A stretch of DNA of 64,000 nucleotides from Sporosarcina aquimarina (GTDB taxonomy: Bacteria; Bacillota; Bacilli; Bacillales_A; Planococcaceae), in the NCBI RefSeq assembly GCF_023715615.1, contig NZ_JAMBOM010000001.1:186001-250000 (forward strand), written 5' to 3'. The notes under the pieces are model-generated. The model saw only the letters and a program-made list of their open reading frames with translations. It did not search any database and was not told the origin of the DNA. The first letter of the stretch is position 1; every line of letters starts with the position of its first letter. Positions 28,486-38,472 of the stretch are shown in pieces. Both the position numbers and the translations under genes were made by a program.

Positions 28486-28540
28486 AACTCCACCTCCATA
28501 AGTAGTAGTATAGTGAATTAGAAATCATTTAGCGATAAAA

Positions 28541-28569
28541 GCAGGATTTATTACCTTTTTGTCAAATTA
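28541..28569 (+). promoter_or_regulatory. Candidate sigma-H promoter with 0A-like box before spo0F
   Basis: GCAGGATTT (28541-28549) matches the sigma-H -35 pattern RNAGGAWWW. After 11 bases, GTCAAATTA (28561-28569) matches RNNGAATWW with one mismatch. TGTCAAA (28560-28566) resembles the Spo0A box TGNCGAA with one mismatch. B. subtilis spo0F is controlled by both factors. Confidence 0.5.
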
Positions 28570-28636
28570 CTATTAATATTCAAACTTATTTAGTTCGGAC
28601 TAAAATAGTGACTATATATTTAAAGGAGTGGACAGT

Positions 28637-28999
28637 TTGAAAAAGTTGTTAATTGTAGATGACCAAGCTGGTATTCGTCTGTTACTCAATGAAGTCTTCA
28701 AAAAAGAAGGTTATGAAACCGTCCTTGCCGCAACTGGTAAAGAGGCGTTACTTCGCGTGGTGAACGACGAACCGGACTGCATCCTATTAGACATGAAAAT
28801 GCCCGGAATGAATGGGGATGAAGTCCTGAGACAAATAAAGAGTGACAGACCAAATCTACCAGTTGTCATGATGACAGCATATGACGTAATAGAAGCTTCT
28901 GATTCGGAAGCGCACCATCAGGCTGACCACTATTTCACGAAACCATTCGACATCCACCAAGTGAGACATACCATTAATCATTTGTTAAGGGAAACGTAG
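28637..28999 (+). CDS. spo0F: Sporulation phosphorelay response regulator Spo0F
   Basis: 120 residues, a single receiver domain without an output domain. It shows the acidic pair in LIVDDQAGIR, phosphoacceptor Asp52 in LLDMKMPGMNG, the conserved Thr in MMTAYD and the Lys in FTKPFD. Spo0F carries phosphoryl groups from sensor kinases to Spo0B at the start of sporulation. The start is TTG 28637: the in-frame GTG at 28628 overlaps the AAAGGAG ribosome site itself, whereas TTG lies eight bases after it. Confidence 0.95.
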   Translation: MKKLLIVDDQAGIRLLLNEVFKKEGYETVLAATGKEALLRVVNDEPDCILLDMKMPGMNGDEVLRQIKSDRPNLPVVMMTAYDVIEASDSEAHHQADHYFTKPFDIHQVRHTINHLLRET

Positions 29000-29004
29000 A
29001 GTCT

Positions 29005-29035
29005 GCTTCCTAAGTGGAAGTGGTCCGTCTTTTTT
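29005..29035 (+). terminator. Probable terminator after spo0F
   Basis: CTTCC/GGAAG stem extended by wobble pairs, 5-nt loop, then CGTCTTTTTT. Weak stem. Confidence 0.4.
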
Positions 29036-29110
29036 GATATGATGAAAGTGGAATACATCAAAAAATAAATCGAACGCGATCCGTTTCCATATTCGAAGGA
29101 GGAACTGCAC

Positions 29111-29968
29111 ATGGCACTCGTATCAATGAAAGAAATGATGATTAAAGGTAAACGTGAAGGATATGCAATCGGGCAATTCAACTTGAACAACTTGGAGTAC
29201 ACGCAAGCGATCTTGCAAGCGGCTCAAAGTGAAAATTCCCCAGTTATCCTAGGTGTATCTGAAGGCGCAGCACGTTACATGGGTGGTTTCACAACAGTCG
29301 TTCACATGGTTAAAGGTCTTATGCATGACTACAAAATCACAGTACCAGTTGCAATTCATCTAGATCATGGTTCGAGTCTTGAAAAGTGTAAGGAAGCAAT
29401 TGACGCTGGATTCACATCGGTCATGATAGATGCTTCTGCAAAACCTATCGAGGAAAACATTGCGATCACAAAGCAAGTTGTGGAATATGCACATCCTAAA
29501 AACGTTTCCGTTGAAGCGGAACTTGGTCTAGTTGGTGGTCAGGAAGACGACACAATCTCAGAAGGCGTCATGTACGCGGACCCTGCAGAGTGTAAACGTC
29601 TTGTCGATGAAACGAATATCGATTGCCTCGCACCTGCACTTGGCTCTGTACATGGCCCATATAAAGGCGAACCGAACCTTGGATTCAAGGAAATGGAAGA
29701 GATTTCGAACCAATCGGATCTCCCACTCGTCTTACATGGTGGAACTGGAATTCCGACGAAAGACATCCAACGTTCCATATCACTTGGAACATCTAAAATT
29801 AACGTAAACACAGAAAACCAAATTCAAGGAACGAAGAAAGTACGTGAAGTGCTAGCGGCGGACTCAGAAGTTTACGATCCACGTAAATTCCTCGCACCTA
29901 TGCGTGAAGCGATTCAAGCAACAGTTGTGGAGAAAATGCGTGAATTCGGTAGCTCCCAAAAAGCGTAA
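29111..29968 (+). CDS. fbaA: Class II fructose-bisphosphate aldolase
   Basis: 285 residues. Zinc-dependent cleavage of fructose 1,6-bisphosphate in glycolysis and its reversal in gluconeogenesis. Motifs are [17 protein letters not shown], the zinc/substrate block [28 protein letters not shown] (residues about 80-110), [28 protein letters not shown] and [15 protein letters not shown] precedes the ATG. Gene order spo0F-fbaA-fsa-murA2-glpX-rho is the Bacillus order. Confidence 0.97.
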   Translation: MALVSMKEMMIKGKREGYAIGQFNLNNLEYTQAILQAAQSENSPVILGVSEGAARYMGGFTTVVHMVKGLMHDYKITVPVAIHLDHGSSLEKCKEAIDAGFTSVMIDASAKPIEENIAITKQVVEYAHPKNVSVEAELGLVGGQEDDTISEGVMYADPAECKRLVDETNIDCLAPALGSVHGPYKGEPNLGFKEMEEISNQSDLPLVLHGGTGIPTKDIQRSISLGTSKINVNTENQIQGTKKVREVLAADSEVYDPRKFLAPMREAIQATVVEKMREFGSSQKA

Positions 29969-30010
29969 CCTACTGAGCGTTTCTTGCGTAAATGACTAGA
30001 CAATACCTAT

Positions 30011-30050
30011 AGGGGGAGACATTCCGGAAACGGATGAATCTCCTCCTTTT
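30011..30050 (+). terminator. Terminator between fbaA and fsa
   Basis: AGGGGGAGA / TCTCCTCCT outer stem with an inner TCCG/CGGA pairing, then TTTT. The 3' arm is close to the fsa ribosome site (AAGGAGGAG). Confidence 0.7.
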
Positions 30051-30074
30051 CAAATTTAAGGAGGAGCACGGATT

Positions 30075-30722
30075 ATGAAATTTTTCATCGATACAGCAAA
30101 TTTTGAAGAAATTAAAGAAGCCCACAGTTGGGGGATTTTGTCGGGGGTAACAACAAACCCTTCACTCGTAGCGAAAGAAAATATCTCTTTCCACGATCGG
30201 TTAAAAGAAATTACGGCACTTGTTCCAGGTTCAGTAAGTGCGGAAGTTATTGCACTCGATGCTGAAGGCATGATTAAAGAAGGTCGTGAACTTGCAGCCA
30301 TCGCACCGAATATTACTGTAAAATTGCCAATGACTCCTGAAGGCTTAAAAGCATGTTCGGTATTCGCAGCTGAAGGCATCAAGACGAATGTAACGCTGAT
30401 CTTCAGTGCGAACCAAGCATTGATGGCAGCGCGTGCTGGAGCTACATATGTGTCTCCATTCATTGGTAGACTTGATGATATCGGTCAAGATGGTTTAGCG
30501 TTGATCGAAACAATTGCGGATATCTTTACGATCCATAACATTGACACGGAAATTATTGCAGCATCAATTCGTAGCCCACAACAAATTACAAATGGTGCAC
30601 TTGCAGGTGCTCATATCTCAACAGTTCCATTTAAAGTATTGCAGCAACTGTTCAGCCATCCACTGACAGACAAAGGGATTGAACAATTCTTGAAGGATTG
30701 GGAAGCCCGCGACAACAAGTGA
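30075..30722 (+). CDS. Fructose-6-phosphate aldolase / transaldolase (TalC/FSA type)
   Basis: 215 residues, the small transaldolase subfamily (ywjH position). Motifs are [28 protein letters not shown], the Schiff-base lysine in [14 protein letters not shown] (about residue 84), [33 protein letters not shown] and [12 protein letters not shown]. Members have either transaldolase or fructose-6-phosphate aldolase activity, which sequence alone does not settle. Nineteen bases separate it from murA2. Confidence 0.92.
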   Translation: MKFFIDTANFEEIKEAHSWGILSGVTTNPSLVAKENISFHDRLKEITALVPGSVSAEVIALDAEGMIKEGRELAAIAPNITVKLPMTPEGLKACSVFAAEGIKTNVTLIFSANQALMAARAGATYVSPFIGRLDDIGQDGLALIETIADIFTIHNIDTEIIAASIRSPQQITNGALAGAHISTVPFKVLQQLFSHPLTDKGIEQFLKDWEARDNK

Positions 30723-30741
30723 TTGTGTAAAGGAGATTGAA

Positions 30742-32025
30742 ATGGAAGTATATAAAATACAAGGCGGCACCCCTCTAAAGGGAAGCATTAAAGTTAGCGG
30801 AGCGAAAAACAGTGCAGTTGCACTTATTCCTGCGTCCATTTTAGCAGATTCCCCAGTTACGATAGAAGGACTGCCCGAAATTTCCGATGTCCATACGTTA
30901 CAGAACTTGCTCGAAGATATCGGAGGCAACGTAGATTTTCAAGATGGAACGATGACGATCGACCCTTCTGAAATGATTTCCATGCCGCTTCCGAATGGAA
31001 ACGTGAAAAAGTTACGTGCCTCGTATTACTTAATGGGTGCCATGCTCGGGAAATTCAAAAAGGCTGTCATCGGATTACCTGGTGGTTGTCATTTAGGACC
31101 CCGTCCGATTGATCAGCACATTAAAGGATTTGAAGCACTTGGAGCCAAAGTCACCAACGAACATGGTGCAATCTACTTGCGTGCAGATGAACTGAAGGGT
31201 GCTAAGATCTACCTGGATATCGTCAGCGTTGGCGCAACGATCAATATCATGCTTGCTGCGGTTCTCGCTAAAGGGAAAACCGTCATTGAAAATGCAGCAA
31301 AAGAGCCCGAAATTATTGACGTTGCAACCTTGCTATCCAACATGGGTGCCAACATTAAAGGGGCAGGTACCAACGTGATTAGAATCGAAGGTGTTGAGCG
31401 CTTAAACGGTACACGTCACACCATCATTCCCGACCGTATCGAAGCAGGGACGTTCATGATTATGGCAGCAGCTGCTGGAGAGGGTGTCACAATCGAGAAC
31501 GTTATTCCACTTCACGTGGAAGCCGTAACAGCGAAACTCCGTGAAATGGGCGTGGTTGTGGAAGAAGAGGAAGAAAAGATTTTCATTCCTAAAACGAAGG
31601 AGCTCAAAGCGGTTGACGTAAAAACGCTCGTTTACCCTGGGTTTCCAACGGACTTGCAACAGCCGTTTTGTGTACTATCCACGCAAGCGGATGGAGCATC
31701 CATGCTAACGGATACGATCTATTCGGCACGGTTCAAGCAGATTGATGAACTTCGTAGAATGAACGCAAGTAGTAAGGTCGAAGGACGTTCTGCGATTATT
31801 CATGGCCCTACACCGCTCCATGCTGCAAAAGTGAAAGCTAGTGATTTGCGTGCAGGTGCTTCGCTAGTTATCGCTGGATTGATTGCTGAAGGCGAAACTG
31901 AAATTCAAGGCATCTCACATATTGAACGAGGCTATGGTGGATTAATCGGAAAACTGCACGGTCTTGGTGCATCCATTCAAAAAGTGGAAGTTCCTGATGA
32001 AGACGACGCTCAAAGCAATTCATAA
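30742..32025 (+). CDS. murA2: UDP-N-acetylglucosamine 1-carboxyvinyltransferase, second paralogue
   Basis: 427 residues. First committed step of peptidoglycan synthesis (enolpyruvyl transfer from PEP). Motifs are [18 protein letters not shown], with the conserved KN pair near residue 22, and the loop [22 protein letters not shown]. That loop holds the cysteine attacked by fosfomycin (GGCHLG, about residue 117). RIEAGTFMI and the inter-domain PGFPTDLQQ are also present. The position between fsa and glpX corresponds to murAB/murZ of B. subtilis. A second copy lies at 55927. Confidence 0.94.
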   Translation: MEVYKIQGGTPLKGSIKVSGAKNSAVALIPASILADSPVTIEGLPEISDVHTLQNLLEDIGGNVDFQDGTMTIDPSEMISMPLPNGNVKKLRASYYLMGAMLGKFKKAVIGLPGGCHLGPRPIDQHIKGFEALGAKVTNEHGAIYLRADELKGAKIYLDIVSVGATINIMLAAVLAKGKTVIENAAKEPEIIDVATLLSNMGANIKGAGTNVIRIEGVERLNGTRHTIIPDRIEAGTFMIMAAAAGEGVTIENVIPLHVEAVTAKLREMGVVVEEEEEKIFIPKTKELKAVDVKTLVYPGFPTDLQQPFCVLSTQADGASMLTDTIYSARFKQIDELRRMNASSKVEGRSAIIHGPTPLHAAKVKASDLRAGASLVIAGLIAEGETEIQGISHIERGYGGLIGKLHGLGASIQKVEVPDEDDAQSNS

Positions 32026-32123
32026 AACAGTTTAGTGCTCATTCAAACGTGTGCTATAATAGAGTGAACGATTGAGACAGTTACACAATCTGCAACTTGC
32101 AGAAAACGGGAGGAATTCTAGAG

Positions 32124-33089
32124 ATGGAACGCAGTTTATCGATGGAACTTGTACGTGTGACAGAGGCGGCGGCAGTTGCCGCATCGCACTGGATGGGACG
32201 AGGTTTGAAAAACGAAGCGGATGACGCAGCAACAACAGCAATGCGTACGGTATTTGATACAATTCCGATGCAAGGTGTTGTTGTAATTGGTGAAGGTGAA
32301 ATGGACGAGGCGCCAATGTTGTACATTGGAGAAGAGCTTGGAACGGGCCAGGGACCTTTTGTTGACGTTGCAGTCGATCCACTTGAAGGGACAAACATCG
32401 TAGCCTCGGGTGGCTGGAATGCACTCGCGGTCATCGCTATCGCGGACAAAGGAAATCTCCTGAATGCTCCTGATATGTACATGGACAAAATTGCAGTGGG
32501 TCCTGAGTGTGTCGGTAAAATTGACATCAACGCGTCAGTTACTGACAACTTGAATGCTGTTGCAAAAGCGAAAAACAAGAAACTGAACGAAGTCACTGCA
32601 ACGGTCTTGAATCGTGAGCGACATGCACCAATTATCGAAGAAATCCGTGCGGCGGGTGCTCGTATCAAGCTTATCAACGACGGAGATGTAGCAGGTGCAA
32701 TTAACACAGCATTCGAAGGTACTGGCGTAGACATCCTCTTCGGACTCGGTGGAGCTCCTGAAGGTGTTATTTCGGCAGTCGGTTTGAAATGTCTTGGAGG
32801 AGAGATCCAAGGGAAACTCATTCCTATGAATGATGCTGAACGCGAGCGTTGCGTGAAAATGGGCATCGATGTGGACAAAGTCCTTTACATGGACGACCTC
32901 GTGAAAGGGGACGACGCAATCTTTGCAGCAACAGGTGTAACTGATGGCGAGCTCCTTCGTGGTGTACAATTCACAGGTGGCCACTCTAAAACGCATTCAC
33001 TCGTTATGCGCTCGAAGTCTGGTACAATTCGTTTTGTAGAAGGACGACATAGCATGGACAAAAAACCTCATCTTGTAATGAAAGACTGA
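32124..33089 (+). CDS. glpX: Class II fructose-1,6-bisphosphatase
   Basis: 321 residues. Gluconeogenic dephosphorylation of fructose 1,6-bisphosphate; here it follows the aldolase. GlpX signatures are [30 protein letters not shown], the metal-binding DPLEGTN (about residue 85), [19 protein letters not shown] and [14 protein letters not shown] 32124 has GGGAGG 11 bases upstream; the in-frame start at 32097 is before that site. Confidence 0.95.
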   Translation: MERSLSMELVRVTEAAAVAASHWMGRGLKNEADDAATTAMRTVFDTIPMQGVVVIGEGEMDEAPMLYIGEELGTGQGPFVDVAVDPLEGTNIVASGGWNALAVIAIADKGNLLNAPDMYMDKIAVGPECVGKIDINASVTDNLNAVAKAKNKKLNEVTATVLNRERHAPIIEEIRAAGARIKLINDGDVAGAINTAFEGTGVDILFGLGGAPEGVISAVGLKCLGGEIQGKLIPMNDAERERCVKMGIDVDKVLYMDDLVKGDDAIFAATGVTDGELLRGVQFTGGHSKTHSLVMRSKSGTIRFVEGRHSMDKKPHLVMKD

Positions 33090-33101
33090 ACGACCTCAAA
33101 C

Positions 33102-33133
33102 TGCCCGGCACATCAAGCCGGGCAATTCTTTTG
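33102..33133 (+). terminator. Terminator after glpX
   Basis: TGCCCGGC / GCCGGGCA perfect 8-bp stem, 7-nt loop, T-rich tail. Confidence 0.9.
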
Positions 33134-33201
33134 TACCCCTGCAGCCAACCGCTGCACCCCCAAAAATACTTACCCTAAACTTTAAAAGAGTGGTGCCAAT
33201 A

Positions 33202-34485
33202 ATGACAATGATAACCCTAGCTGACTTGGAAAACATGACGCTCAAAGAGCTTTATGCACTTGCCAAGGAATATAAAATTAGCTATTACAGCAAACTGACT
33301 AAAAAAGAACTCATCTTTTCCATATTGAAATCACGCGCGGAACAAGAAGGCTTCTTCTTCATGGAAGGCGTACTAGAAATCATTCAATCTGAAGGATATG
33401 GCTTCTTACGTCCGATTAACTACTCATCAAGTTCCGAAGATATTTACATTTCAGCTTCCCAAATCCGTCGATTCGACTTACGAAACGGGGACAAGGTCAC
33501 GGGAAAGGTACGTCCGCCAAAAGAGAACGAGCGCTACTACGGTCTCTTGCAAGTTGAAGCGGTCAACGGACAAAACCCTGAAGTCGCAAGAGAACGCGTT
33601 CACTTCCCTGCATTGACACCGCTTTATCCAACGCGTCATATTAATTTGGAAACAGATTCAAGCAATCTATCCACAAGAATCATGGACTTAGTCTCTCCAG
33701 TAGGTTTCGGTCAGCGTGGCCTGATCGTAGCACCGCCAAAAGCGGGTAAAACGATGTTGCTAAAAGAAATTGCAAATGCAATTACTACAAACCATCCTGA
33801 TACAGAACTTATCGTCCTACTCATTGACGAACGTCCAGAAGAAGTAACGGACATCGAGCGCTCAGTGAATGCGGATGTCGTTAGTTCCACATTCGATGAA
33901 GTCCCTGAAAACCATGTGAAAGTGGCAGAATTGGTATTGGAGCGCGCGATGCGACTTGTCGAACATAAACGAGATGTTGTCATTCTCATGGACTCTATCA
34001 CACGTCTTGCACGTGCTTATAACCTCATTATTCCACCAAGCGGACGTACGTTGTCCGGAGGGATCGACCCAGCGGCATTCCACCGTCCGAAACGATTCTT
34101 CGGTGCAGCGCGTAATTTAGAAGAAGGCGGTAGCTTGACCATTCTCGCAACAGCTCTTATCGACACAGGCTCAAGAATGGATGAGGTCATCTACGAGGAA
34201 TTCAAAGGAACCGGCAACATGGAACTGCACTTGGATCGCACACTCGCAGAGCGCAGAATCTTCCCGGCCATCGACATTCGTCGTTCAGGAACACGGAAAG
34301 AAGAACTCCTCGTCCCTGCAAACCAACTCGAAAAATTATGGGCAATCCGAAAAACATTTTCCGATTCCGCAGATTTCGGAGAACGTTTCCTAAAGAAACT
34401 CCGTCAATCCAAATCCAACGCCGAATTCTTTGAAAAGCTTAACGGCGACATGAAAAACCAAAGAAACGGAAAAGGATTGCTATAA
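33202..34485 (+). CDS. rho: Transcription termination factor Rho
   Basis: 427 residues. RNA-dependent ATPase that ends transcription. N-terminal Rho-N motif [30 protein letters not shown]; cold-shock-like RNA-binding domain [21 protein letters not shown]...[20 protein letters not shown]; Walker [12 protein letters not shown] (near 180); Walker [18 protein letters not shown]-loop and R-loop segments [20 protein letters not shown]. The B. subtilis protein aligns from [11 protein letters not shown], so ATG 33202 is preferred to GTG 33190. Its terminator lies 185 bases downstream, beyond an inserted repeat element. Confidence 0.96.
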   Translation: MTMITLADLENMTLKELYALAKEYKISYYSKLTKKELIFSILKSRAEQEGFFFMEGVLEIIQSEGYGFLRPINYSSSSEDIYISASQIRRFDLRNGDKVTGKVRPPKENERYYGLLQVEAVNGQNPEVARERVHFPALTPLYPTRHINLETDSSNLSTRIMDLVSPVGFGQRGLIVAPPKAGKTMLLKEIANAITTNHPDTELIVLLIDERPEEVTDIERSVNADVVSSTFDEVPENHVKVAELVLERAMRLVEHKRDVVILMDSITRLARAYNLIIPPSGRTLSGGIDPAAFHRPKRFFGAARNLEEGGSLTILATALIDTGSRMDEVIYEEFKGTGNMELHLDRTLAERRIFPAIDIRRSGTRKEELLVPANQLEKLWAIRKTFSDSADFGERFLKKLRQSKSNAEFFEKLNGDMKNQRNGKGLL

Positions 34486-34655
34486 CAAAAGCGTAGGCGG
34501 CTGGGATAGTCTCGACAGGCGTTGGAGGTCATTCCGAAAAGGCGCACTTTGCCTTTATGGAAAGACCGAAACGACCCCGAGGGACTAGCCGCCGGAGCTG
34601 GATGAAAACAAAAGCGTAGGCGGCTATCCAGCCTCGACAGGCGTTTTGATAGCTA
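34486..34655. repeat. GC-rich imperfect-palindrome element, one full and one partial copy
   Basis: Full copy about 34486-34605: outer arms GGCGGCT...TAGTCTCG and CGAGGGACTAGCCGCC, inner arms GGTCATTCCGAAAAGGC and GCCTTTATGGAAAGACC, so the whole copy can fold into one long hairpin. A second, truncated copy (AAAAGCGTAGGCGGCT...CGACAGGCGTT) follows at about 34606-34655. Elements of this general type are dispersed in Bacillales. It directly follows the rho stop codon. Confidence 0.8.
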
Positions 34656-34669
34656 AATAATAACAAAAG

Positions 34670-34702
34670 AACAGGCCGCCGATAGATGGCTGCCTGTTTT
34701 TA
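34670..34702 (+). terminator. Terminator of rho, displaced by repeat
   Basis: AACAGGC / GCCTGTT stem with inner GCC/GGC pairing and a T run, 185 bases after the rho stop. Confidence 0.8.
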
Positions 34703-34748
34703 TCTATGCAGCACGGAAATTTGCAGATACAAGCTTTCGCCGACAATG

Positions 34749-34908
34749 TTATGAGCGTTTTTCGAGATTTATGATCACTATTTTGGGTTTATGATCATTT
34801 TTCTGGAGTTATGAGCAGAATCCGGAATTTATGATCACTTTCTCGCGTTTATGAGCAGAATCCCGTTTTTATGATCATTTTCCGAGATTTATGAGCGAAT
34901 CCCTATGT
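34749..34908. repeat. Eight-unit 20-bp array, inverted orientation
   Basis: Units start at 34749 and every 20 bases to 34889, each beginning TTATGA. Core order is GAGC, GATC, GATC, GAGC, GATC, GAGC, GATC, GAGC. Same length (160 bp) as the arrays at 12663 and 16601. Confidence 0.92.
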
Positions 34909-34924
34909 ATGAAGATTTTTATCG

Positions 34925-35225
34925 TTAACAAAGACTACCCTGAAGCGGAAGGGAACGCAAAATGCGACTTTAACAAATAAAAGCTGAGCTTCACTAGCAA
35001 CACCTGCGCAATGAAATACCCGATGCGAATCCTTTGCTTAAAGCGATAGGTCGAGCTAACCAATATCCGTTGCTCGAAACGAAAGCCGGCGACTCCGAAG
35101 GGATTAGAGCGAGCTGAAGACCGTGGACTGAGCAAGGCAAAGGAATCAGCTAAAGCCGTTCCCTTCGGAAAAAGTCCGTCTGAAGTGCAGAACAACCCTG
35201 TAGAAAGCATCCAACTGTAGCGGGA
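34925..35225. repeat. Decayed GC-rich Bacillales intergenic element
   Basis: About 300 bases without a supported gene. Contains a perfect 9-bp inverted repeat CCGAAGGGA (35095-35103) / TCCCTTCGG (35160-35168) enclosing GAGCTGAAGACC and AATCAGCTAAAGCCG, and GCCGGCGACTCC just before it. This wording is typical of the same broad class as 24781 and 34486. The minus-strand open frame 34935-35210 is repeat-derived. Confidence 0.6.
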
Positions 35226-35265
35226 ATTAACCCCGTGTACTCACCAAATTTCCCAAACAAAAACC

Positions 35266-35294
35266 TTGCACACATCTACACAATTTGATAAGAT
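35266..35294 (+). promoter_or_regulatory. rpmE promoter
   Basis: TTGCAC (35266-35271), 17-bp spacer, TAAGAT (35289-35294). About 125 bases of leader remain before rpmE. Confidence 0.65.
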
Positions 35295-35299
35295 TAACT

Positions 35300-35424
35300 C
35301 ATATGATTCATATACGACTGACATACACGGGTCGTGTAAGGCATCTGTCTTTTACTGGGAAGGCGCAAGCTAACCAGAATAAAAACTCTGTACTAGATGG
35401 TTCAGGGCGAGAGGAGAGAGACCG
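35300..35424 (+). ncRNA. Candidate structured leader of rpmE (L31 leader)
   Basis: The 5' untranslated region contains an ACGAC/GTCGT hairpin near 35313-35334 and further G-rich and C-rich blocks (ACTGGGAAGGCGCAAGC; TGGTTCAGGGCGAGAG) before the start codon. Autoregulatory leaders of L31 are described in Firmicutes. I cannot match the covariance pattern by eye, so the class is only suggested by position and hairpins. Confidence 0.35.
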
Positions 35425-35637
35425 ATGAAAGTAGGAATTCACCCAGATTACAAACTATCAACTGTTTCATGTTCATGTGGTAACACATTCGAAACAGGTT
35501 CTGTCAAAGAAGACATTAAAGTAGAAGTTTGTTCAGAATGCCACCCATTCTACACTGGACGCCAGAAATTTGCTGCAGCGGACGGCCGCGTCGACCGCTT
35601 CAACAAGAAATATGGCCTCAAAGAAGAAGGCAAGTAA
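35425..35637 (+). CDS. rpmE: 50S ribosomal protein bL31 (zinc-binding form)
   Basis: 70 residues. The cysteines CSC (16-18) and CSEC (36-39) form the zinc ribbon of the C+ type L31, which also serves as a zinc store. Core motifs are [17 protein letters not shown] and [13 protein letters not shown] strong ribosome site (GAGAGGAGAGAG) precedes ATG. Confidence 0.97.
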   Translation: MKVGIHPDYKLSTVSCSCGNTFETGSVKEDIKVEVCSECHPFYTGRQKFAAADGRVDRFNKKYGLKEEGK

Positions 35638-35649
35638 GAACGGCTTTCC

Positions 35650-35687
35650 AATTCCCGTCCGGTGCACTTGCGCCGGGCGGGAATTTT
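35650..35687 (+). terminator. Terminator after rpmE
   Basis: AATTCCCGTCCGGTGC / GCGCCGGGCGGGAATT long stem with a 4-nt loop, then TTTT. Confidence 0.92.
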
Positions 35688-35739
35688 GGTTTAACGAGTT
35701 TTTATCCTTATTTTTCTGATAGACGAAAGGGGATTCACC

Positions 35740-36342
35740 ATGTACGTTTCCATGCAAGGCGGATGGGTTGAAGTCATTTGTGGAAGTATGTTCTCCGGAA
35801 AATCCGAAGAGCTGATTCGTCGGATTCGCCGCTCTCAATTCGCTAAACAAAAAATCGCTGTTTTCAAACCTGAGCTTGACAACCGGTACAGTGAAGAAGC
35901 GGTCGTCAGTCATAATGGGACAACGGTCATTGCAATGCCAGTTTCCTGTTCTGCCGATATTATTGCACAAGTAACGGACGATTGTGACGTCATTGCGATA
36001 GATGAAGCTCAATTTTTTGATGATGCAATTGTTGACACGGTTATGGAACTCGCAAACCACGGGTTTCGAGTGATTGTCGCTGGTCTTGATCAAGACTTCC
36101 GCGGAGAACCATTCGGCCCGATGCCGAAACTGATGGCGATTGCGGAAATCGTCACGAAACTACAAGCGGTCTGCACAATCTGTGGTTCACCTTCAAGCCG
36201 AACTCAACGTCTCATCAACGGGAAACCTGCAGGATTTGACGACCCCATTATCCTAGTCGGGGCGTCGGAAGCATACGAGCCAAGATGTCGCATGCATCAT
36301 GATGTACCTAAAGGGATTTCCATCCAACCAACTGCTAAATAA
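35740..36342 (+). CDS. tdk: Thymidine kinase
   Basis: 200 residues. Salvage phosphorylation of thymidine. P-loop [14 protein letters not shown] (near 15-28), the conserved Asp/Glu pair in IDEAQFFDD, lid and substrate region [15 protein letters not shown], and zinc-binding cysteines ([13 protein letters not shown] and a later C-x-x-H in PRCRMHH). Equivalent position in B. subtilis lies between rpmE and prfA. Confidence 0.96.
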   Translation: MYVSMQGGWVEVICGSMFSGKSEELIRRIRRSQFAKQKIAVFKPELDNRYSEEAVVSHNGTTVIAMPVSCSADIIAQVTDDCDVIAIDEAQFFDDAIVDTVMELANHGFRVIVAGLDQDFRGEPFGPMPKLMAIAEIVTKLQAVCTICGSPSSRTQRLINGKPAGFDDPIILVGASEAYEPRCRMHHDVPKGISIQPTAK

Positions 36343-36351
36343 CAACACGTT

Positions 36352-36384
36352 GAAGAGACAAGCTGCCTAGCAGATTGTCTCTTC
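36352..36384 (+). terminator. Terminator-like hairpin after tdk
   Basis: GAAGAGACAA / TTGTCTCTTC perfect 10-bp stem with a 13-nt loop; the following CTTACTTT is only moderately T-rich. Confidence 0.65.
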
Positions 36385-36504
36385 CTTACTTTATCCAACA
36401 AAAATCTATCCACTCAATTAGCTTGCGGTAGGTGCACTGTATATTTGCAAGCAGCAATACCGTACAATAACACTAAGACCAAACTAATTAGAGGTGATTC
36501 AATT

Positions 36505-37581
36505 ATGTATGATAGACTCCAAGCCGTTGAAGATCGATATGAAAAACTAAACGAATTGCTGAGTGATCCAGAAGTCGTCAGCGACCTGAACAAACTTCGA
36601 ACCTATTCCAAAGAGCAATCGGACTTACAGGAAACCGTAGATGTCTATAGAGAATACAAACACGCAACGGAAGCAAAACGAGACGCTAAAGAAATGCTTG
36701 AAGAATCCACGGATGCCGAAATGGAAGAACTGATCAAATCCGAACTTTCGGAGCTTTCTGCGACTATTGAAAAACTAGAGGATCGACTCAAGTTGTTGCT
36801 CGTACCTAAAGACCCGAACGACAACAAAAACGTCATTATGGAAATCCGAGGAGCAGCAGGTGGAGACGAAGCTGCATTATTTGCTGCCAAACTTTACCGC
36901 ATGTATAGCCGTTTTGCAGAACTTAATCACTGGAAAATTGAAGTGATGGACTCTGCTCCGACTGAACTGGGCGGTTTCAAGGAAATCATTTTTATGATCA
37001 GTGGAAATGGGGCATTTTCGAAACTGAAATTTGAGAACGGAGCTCACCGAGTCCAACGTGTCCCGGAAACGGAATCAGGCGGCCGTATCCATACTTCTAC
37101 CGCTACTGTAGCGGTCTTACCGGAAGCGGAAGAAGTCGAAATCGACCTTCATGAGAAAGACATTAGAACAGACACATTCGCATCATCAGGTCCTGGTGGT
37201 CAGTCCGTCAATACGACCATGTCTGCGGTCCGACTCACTCACTTGCCAACAGGCATCACCGTTTCATGTCAGGATGAAAAATCCCAAATCAAAAACAAAG
37301 AGAAAGCAATGAAAGTCTTACGCGCACGCGTCTACGATAAATTCCAATCTGAAGCGCAGGCGGAATACGATGAGAAACGGAAATCTGCGGTAGGTACTGG
37401 AGATCGTTCTGAGCGTATTAGAACGTACAACTTTCCACAAAATCGAGTCACAGACCATCGGATCGGGTTCACCATTCAAAAGTTGGATCAGATTATCGAA
37501 GGGAAAATGGATGAAGTGATTGAAGCACTTACGCTGGAAGACCAGGCGCGTCGATTAGAAAGTCTGGAAGCCCATGATTGA
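36505..37581 (+). CDS. prfA: Peptide chain release factor 1
   Basis: 358 residues. Reads UAA and UAG stop codons. The catalytic GGQ occurs in [21 protein letters not shown] (near residue 230). The codon-recognition PxT-type segment lies in the preceding domain. The [17 protein letters not shown] block marks domain 2. ATG 36505 has GAGGTGATT upstream. The stop overlaps the start of prmC by eight bases, coupling the factor to its own methylase. Confidence 0.97.
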   Translation: MYDRLQAVEDRYEKLNELLSDPEVVSDLNKLRTYSKEQSDLQETVDVYREYKHATEAKRDAKEMLEESTDAEMEELIKSELSELSATIEKLEDRLKLLLVPKDPNDNKNVIMEIRGAAGGDEAALFAAKLYRMYSRFAELNHWKIEVMDSAPTELGGFKEIIFMISGNGAFSKLKFENGAHRVQRVPETESGGRIHTSTATVAVLPEAEEVEIDLHEKDIRTDTFASSGPGGQSVNTTMSAVRLTHLPTGITVSCQDEKSQIKNKEKAMKVLRARVYDKFQSEAQAEYDEKRKSAVGTGDRSERIRTYNFPQNRVTDHRIGFTIQKLDQIIEGKMDEVIEALTLEDQARRLESLEAHD

Positions 37582-38425
37582 GACGATACATCAAGCGCTA
37601 AAACGTTTAGAGACGCGACTTGCTCATGAAGAATTGGACGTCAACGCAGCTTTTTTGCTTCTTGAGCACGTTACGCAAAAATCCCGTGCTTCCCTTCTTG
37701 CGGAGTTGCGTGAACCACTGACTGAGCTACAGGCACAGCAATTCGAAGACCTCTCATCGGAATTATTAACGGGTAAACCTATTCAACATATCATTGGGCA
37801 AGAATGGTTTTACGGAAGGCCGTTTAGCGTCTCAAAAGACGTACTCATCCCGAGACCTGAAACGGAAGAACTTGTCCAAGGAGCTATGCAAAGGGCGATA
37901 AAGCTTTTCGGTAATAAGCTGATACGAGTGGCGGATATTGGTACAGGAAGTGGTGCAATTGCAGTGACCTTTCAACTTGAATATCCGAATGCACAGGTGA
38001 CCGCTACGGATATTAGTGAGGCAGCACTCGTCGTTGCCCGCTCGAATGCTGAGCAGAACGAATCTCAAGTCACTTTTTTACAAGGGGACTTAGCGCAACC
38101 GCTACAAAACGAAAAGTGGGACATTGTATTGTCGAATCCACCATATATAGGAGTGGACGAAGCCTCATCGATGTCGTCTACGGTTTTGGATTACGAACCG
38201 CATGGAGCGCTCTTTGCTGAAGAAAACGGTCTCGTACTCTATCGAAAGCTTGCGGAAACTCTACCTGCTATTATGAAAAAACCCGGATTAATTGGACTGG
38301 AGATCGGTTATTTACAAGCCTCATCGGTGAAACGATTCTTTCAAAATGCCTTTCCGAAAAGCAAGATTGAAGTCGTTCAAGACATGAATGGGAAAGAGCG
38401 AATGATATTTTGTGAGATTCAGTGA
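37574..38425 (+). CDS. prmC: Release factor glutamine methyltransferase
   Basis: 283 residues. Methylates the GGQ glutamine of release factors using S-adenosylmethionine. N-terminal helical domain with [38 protein letters not shown] motif [12 protein letters not shown] (near 120); catalytic NPPYI (near residue 190). Overlaps prfA. Confidence 0.96.
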   Translation: MIETIHQALKRLETRLAHEELDVNAAFLLLEHVTQKSRASLLAELREPLTELQAQQFEDLSSELLTGKPIQHIIGQEWFYGRPFSVSKDVLIPRPETEELVQGAMQRAIKLFGNKLIRVADIGTGSGAIAVTFQLEYPNAQVTATDISEAALVVARSNAEQNESQVTFLQGDLAQPLQNEKWDIVLSNPPYIGVDEASSMSSTVLDYEPHGALFAEENGLVLYRKLAETLPAIMKKPGLIGLEIGYLQASSVKRFFQNAFPKSKIEVVQDMNGKERMIFCEIQ

Positions 38426-38472
38426 ATAAACTCTTCTGAACCTGTCCACAATGAAGGTCAGGAGGGGATGAC

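Noticed and set aside
32081-32878. 265-codon minus-strand ORF opposite glpX
   Set aside because: Shadow of the strongly supported glpX frame; no ribosome site and low-complexity Ser/Pro/Ala composition.
34935-35210. 91-codon minus-strand ORF
   Set aside because: Made of the GC-rich intergenic element; not protein-like and without start signals.
35533-36093. 186-codon minus-strand ORF across rpmE and tdk
   Set aside because: Antisense to two certain genes and spans their terminator.
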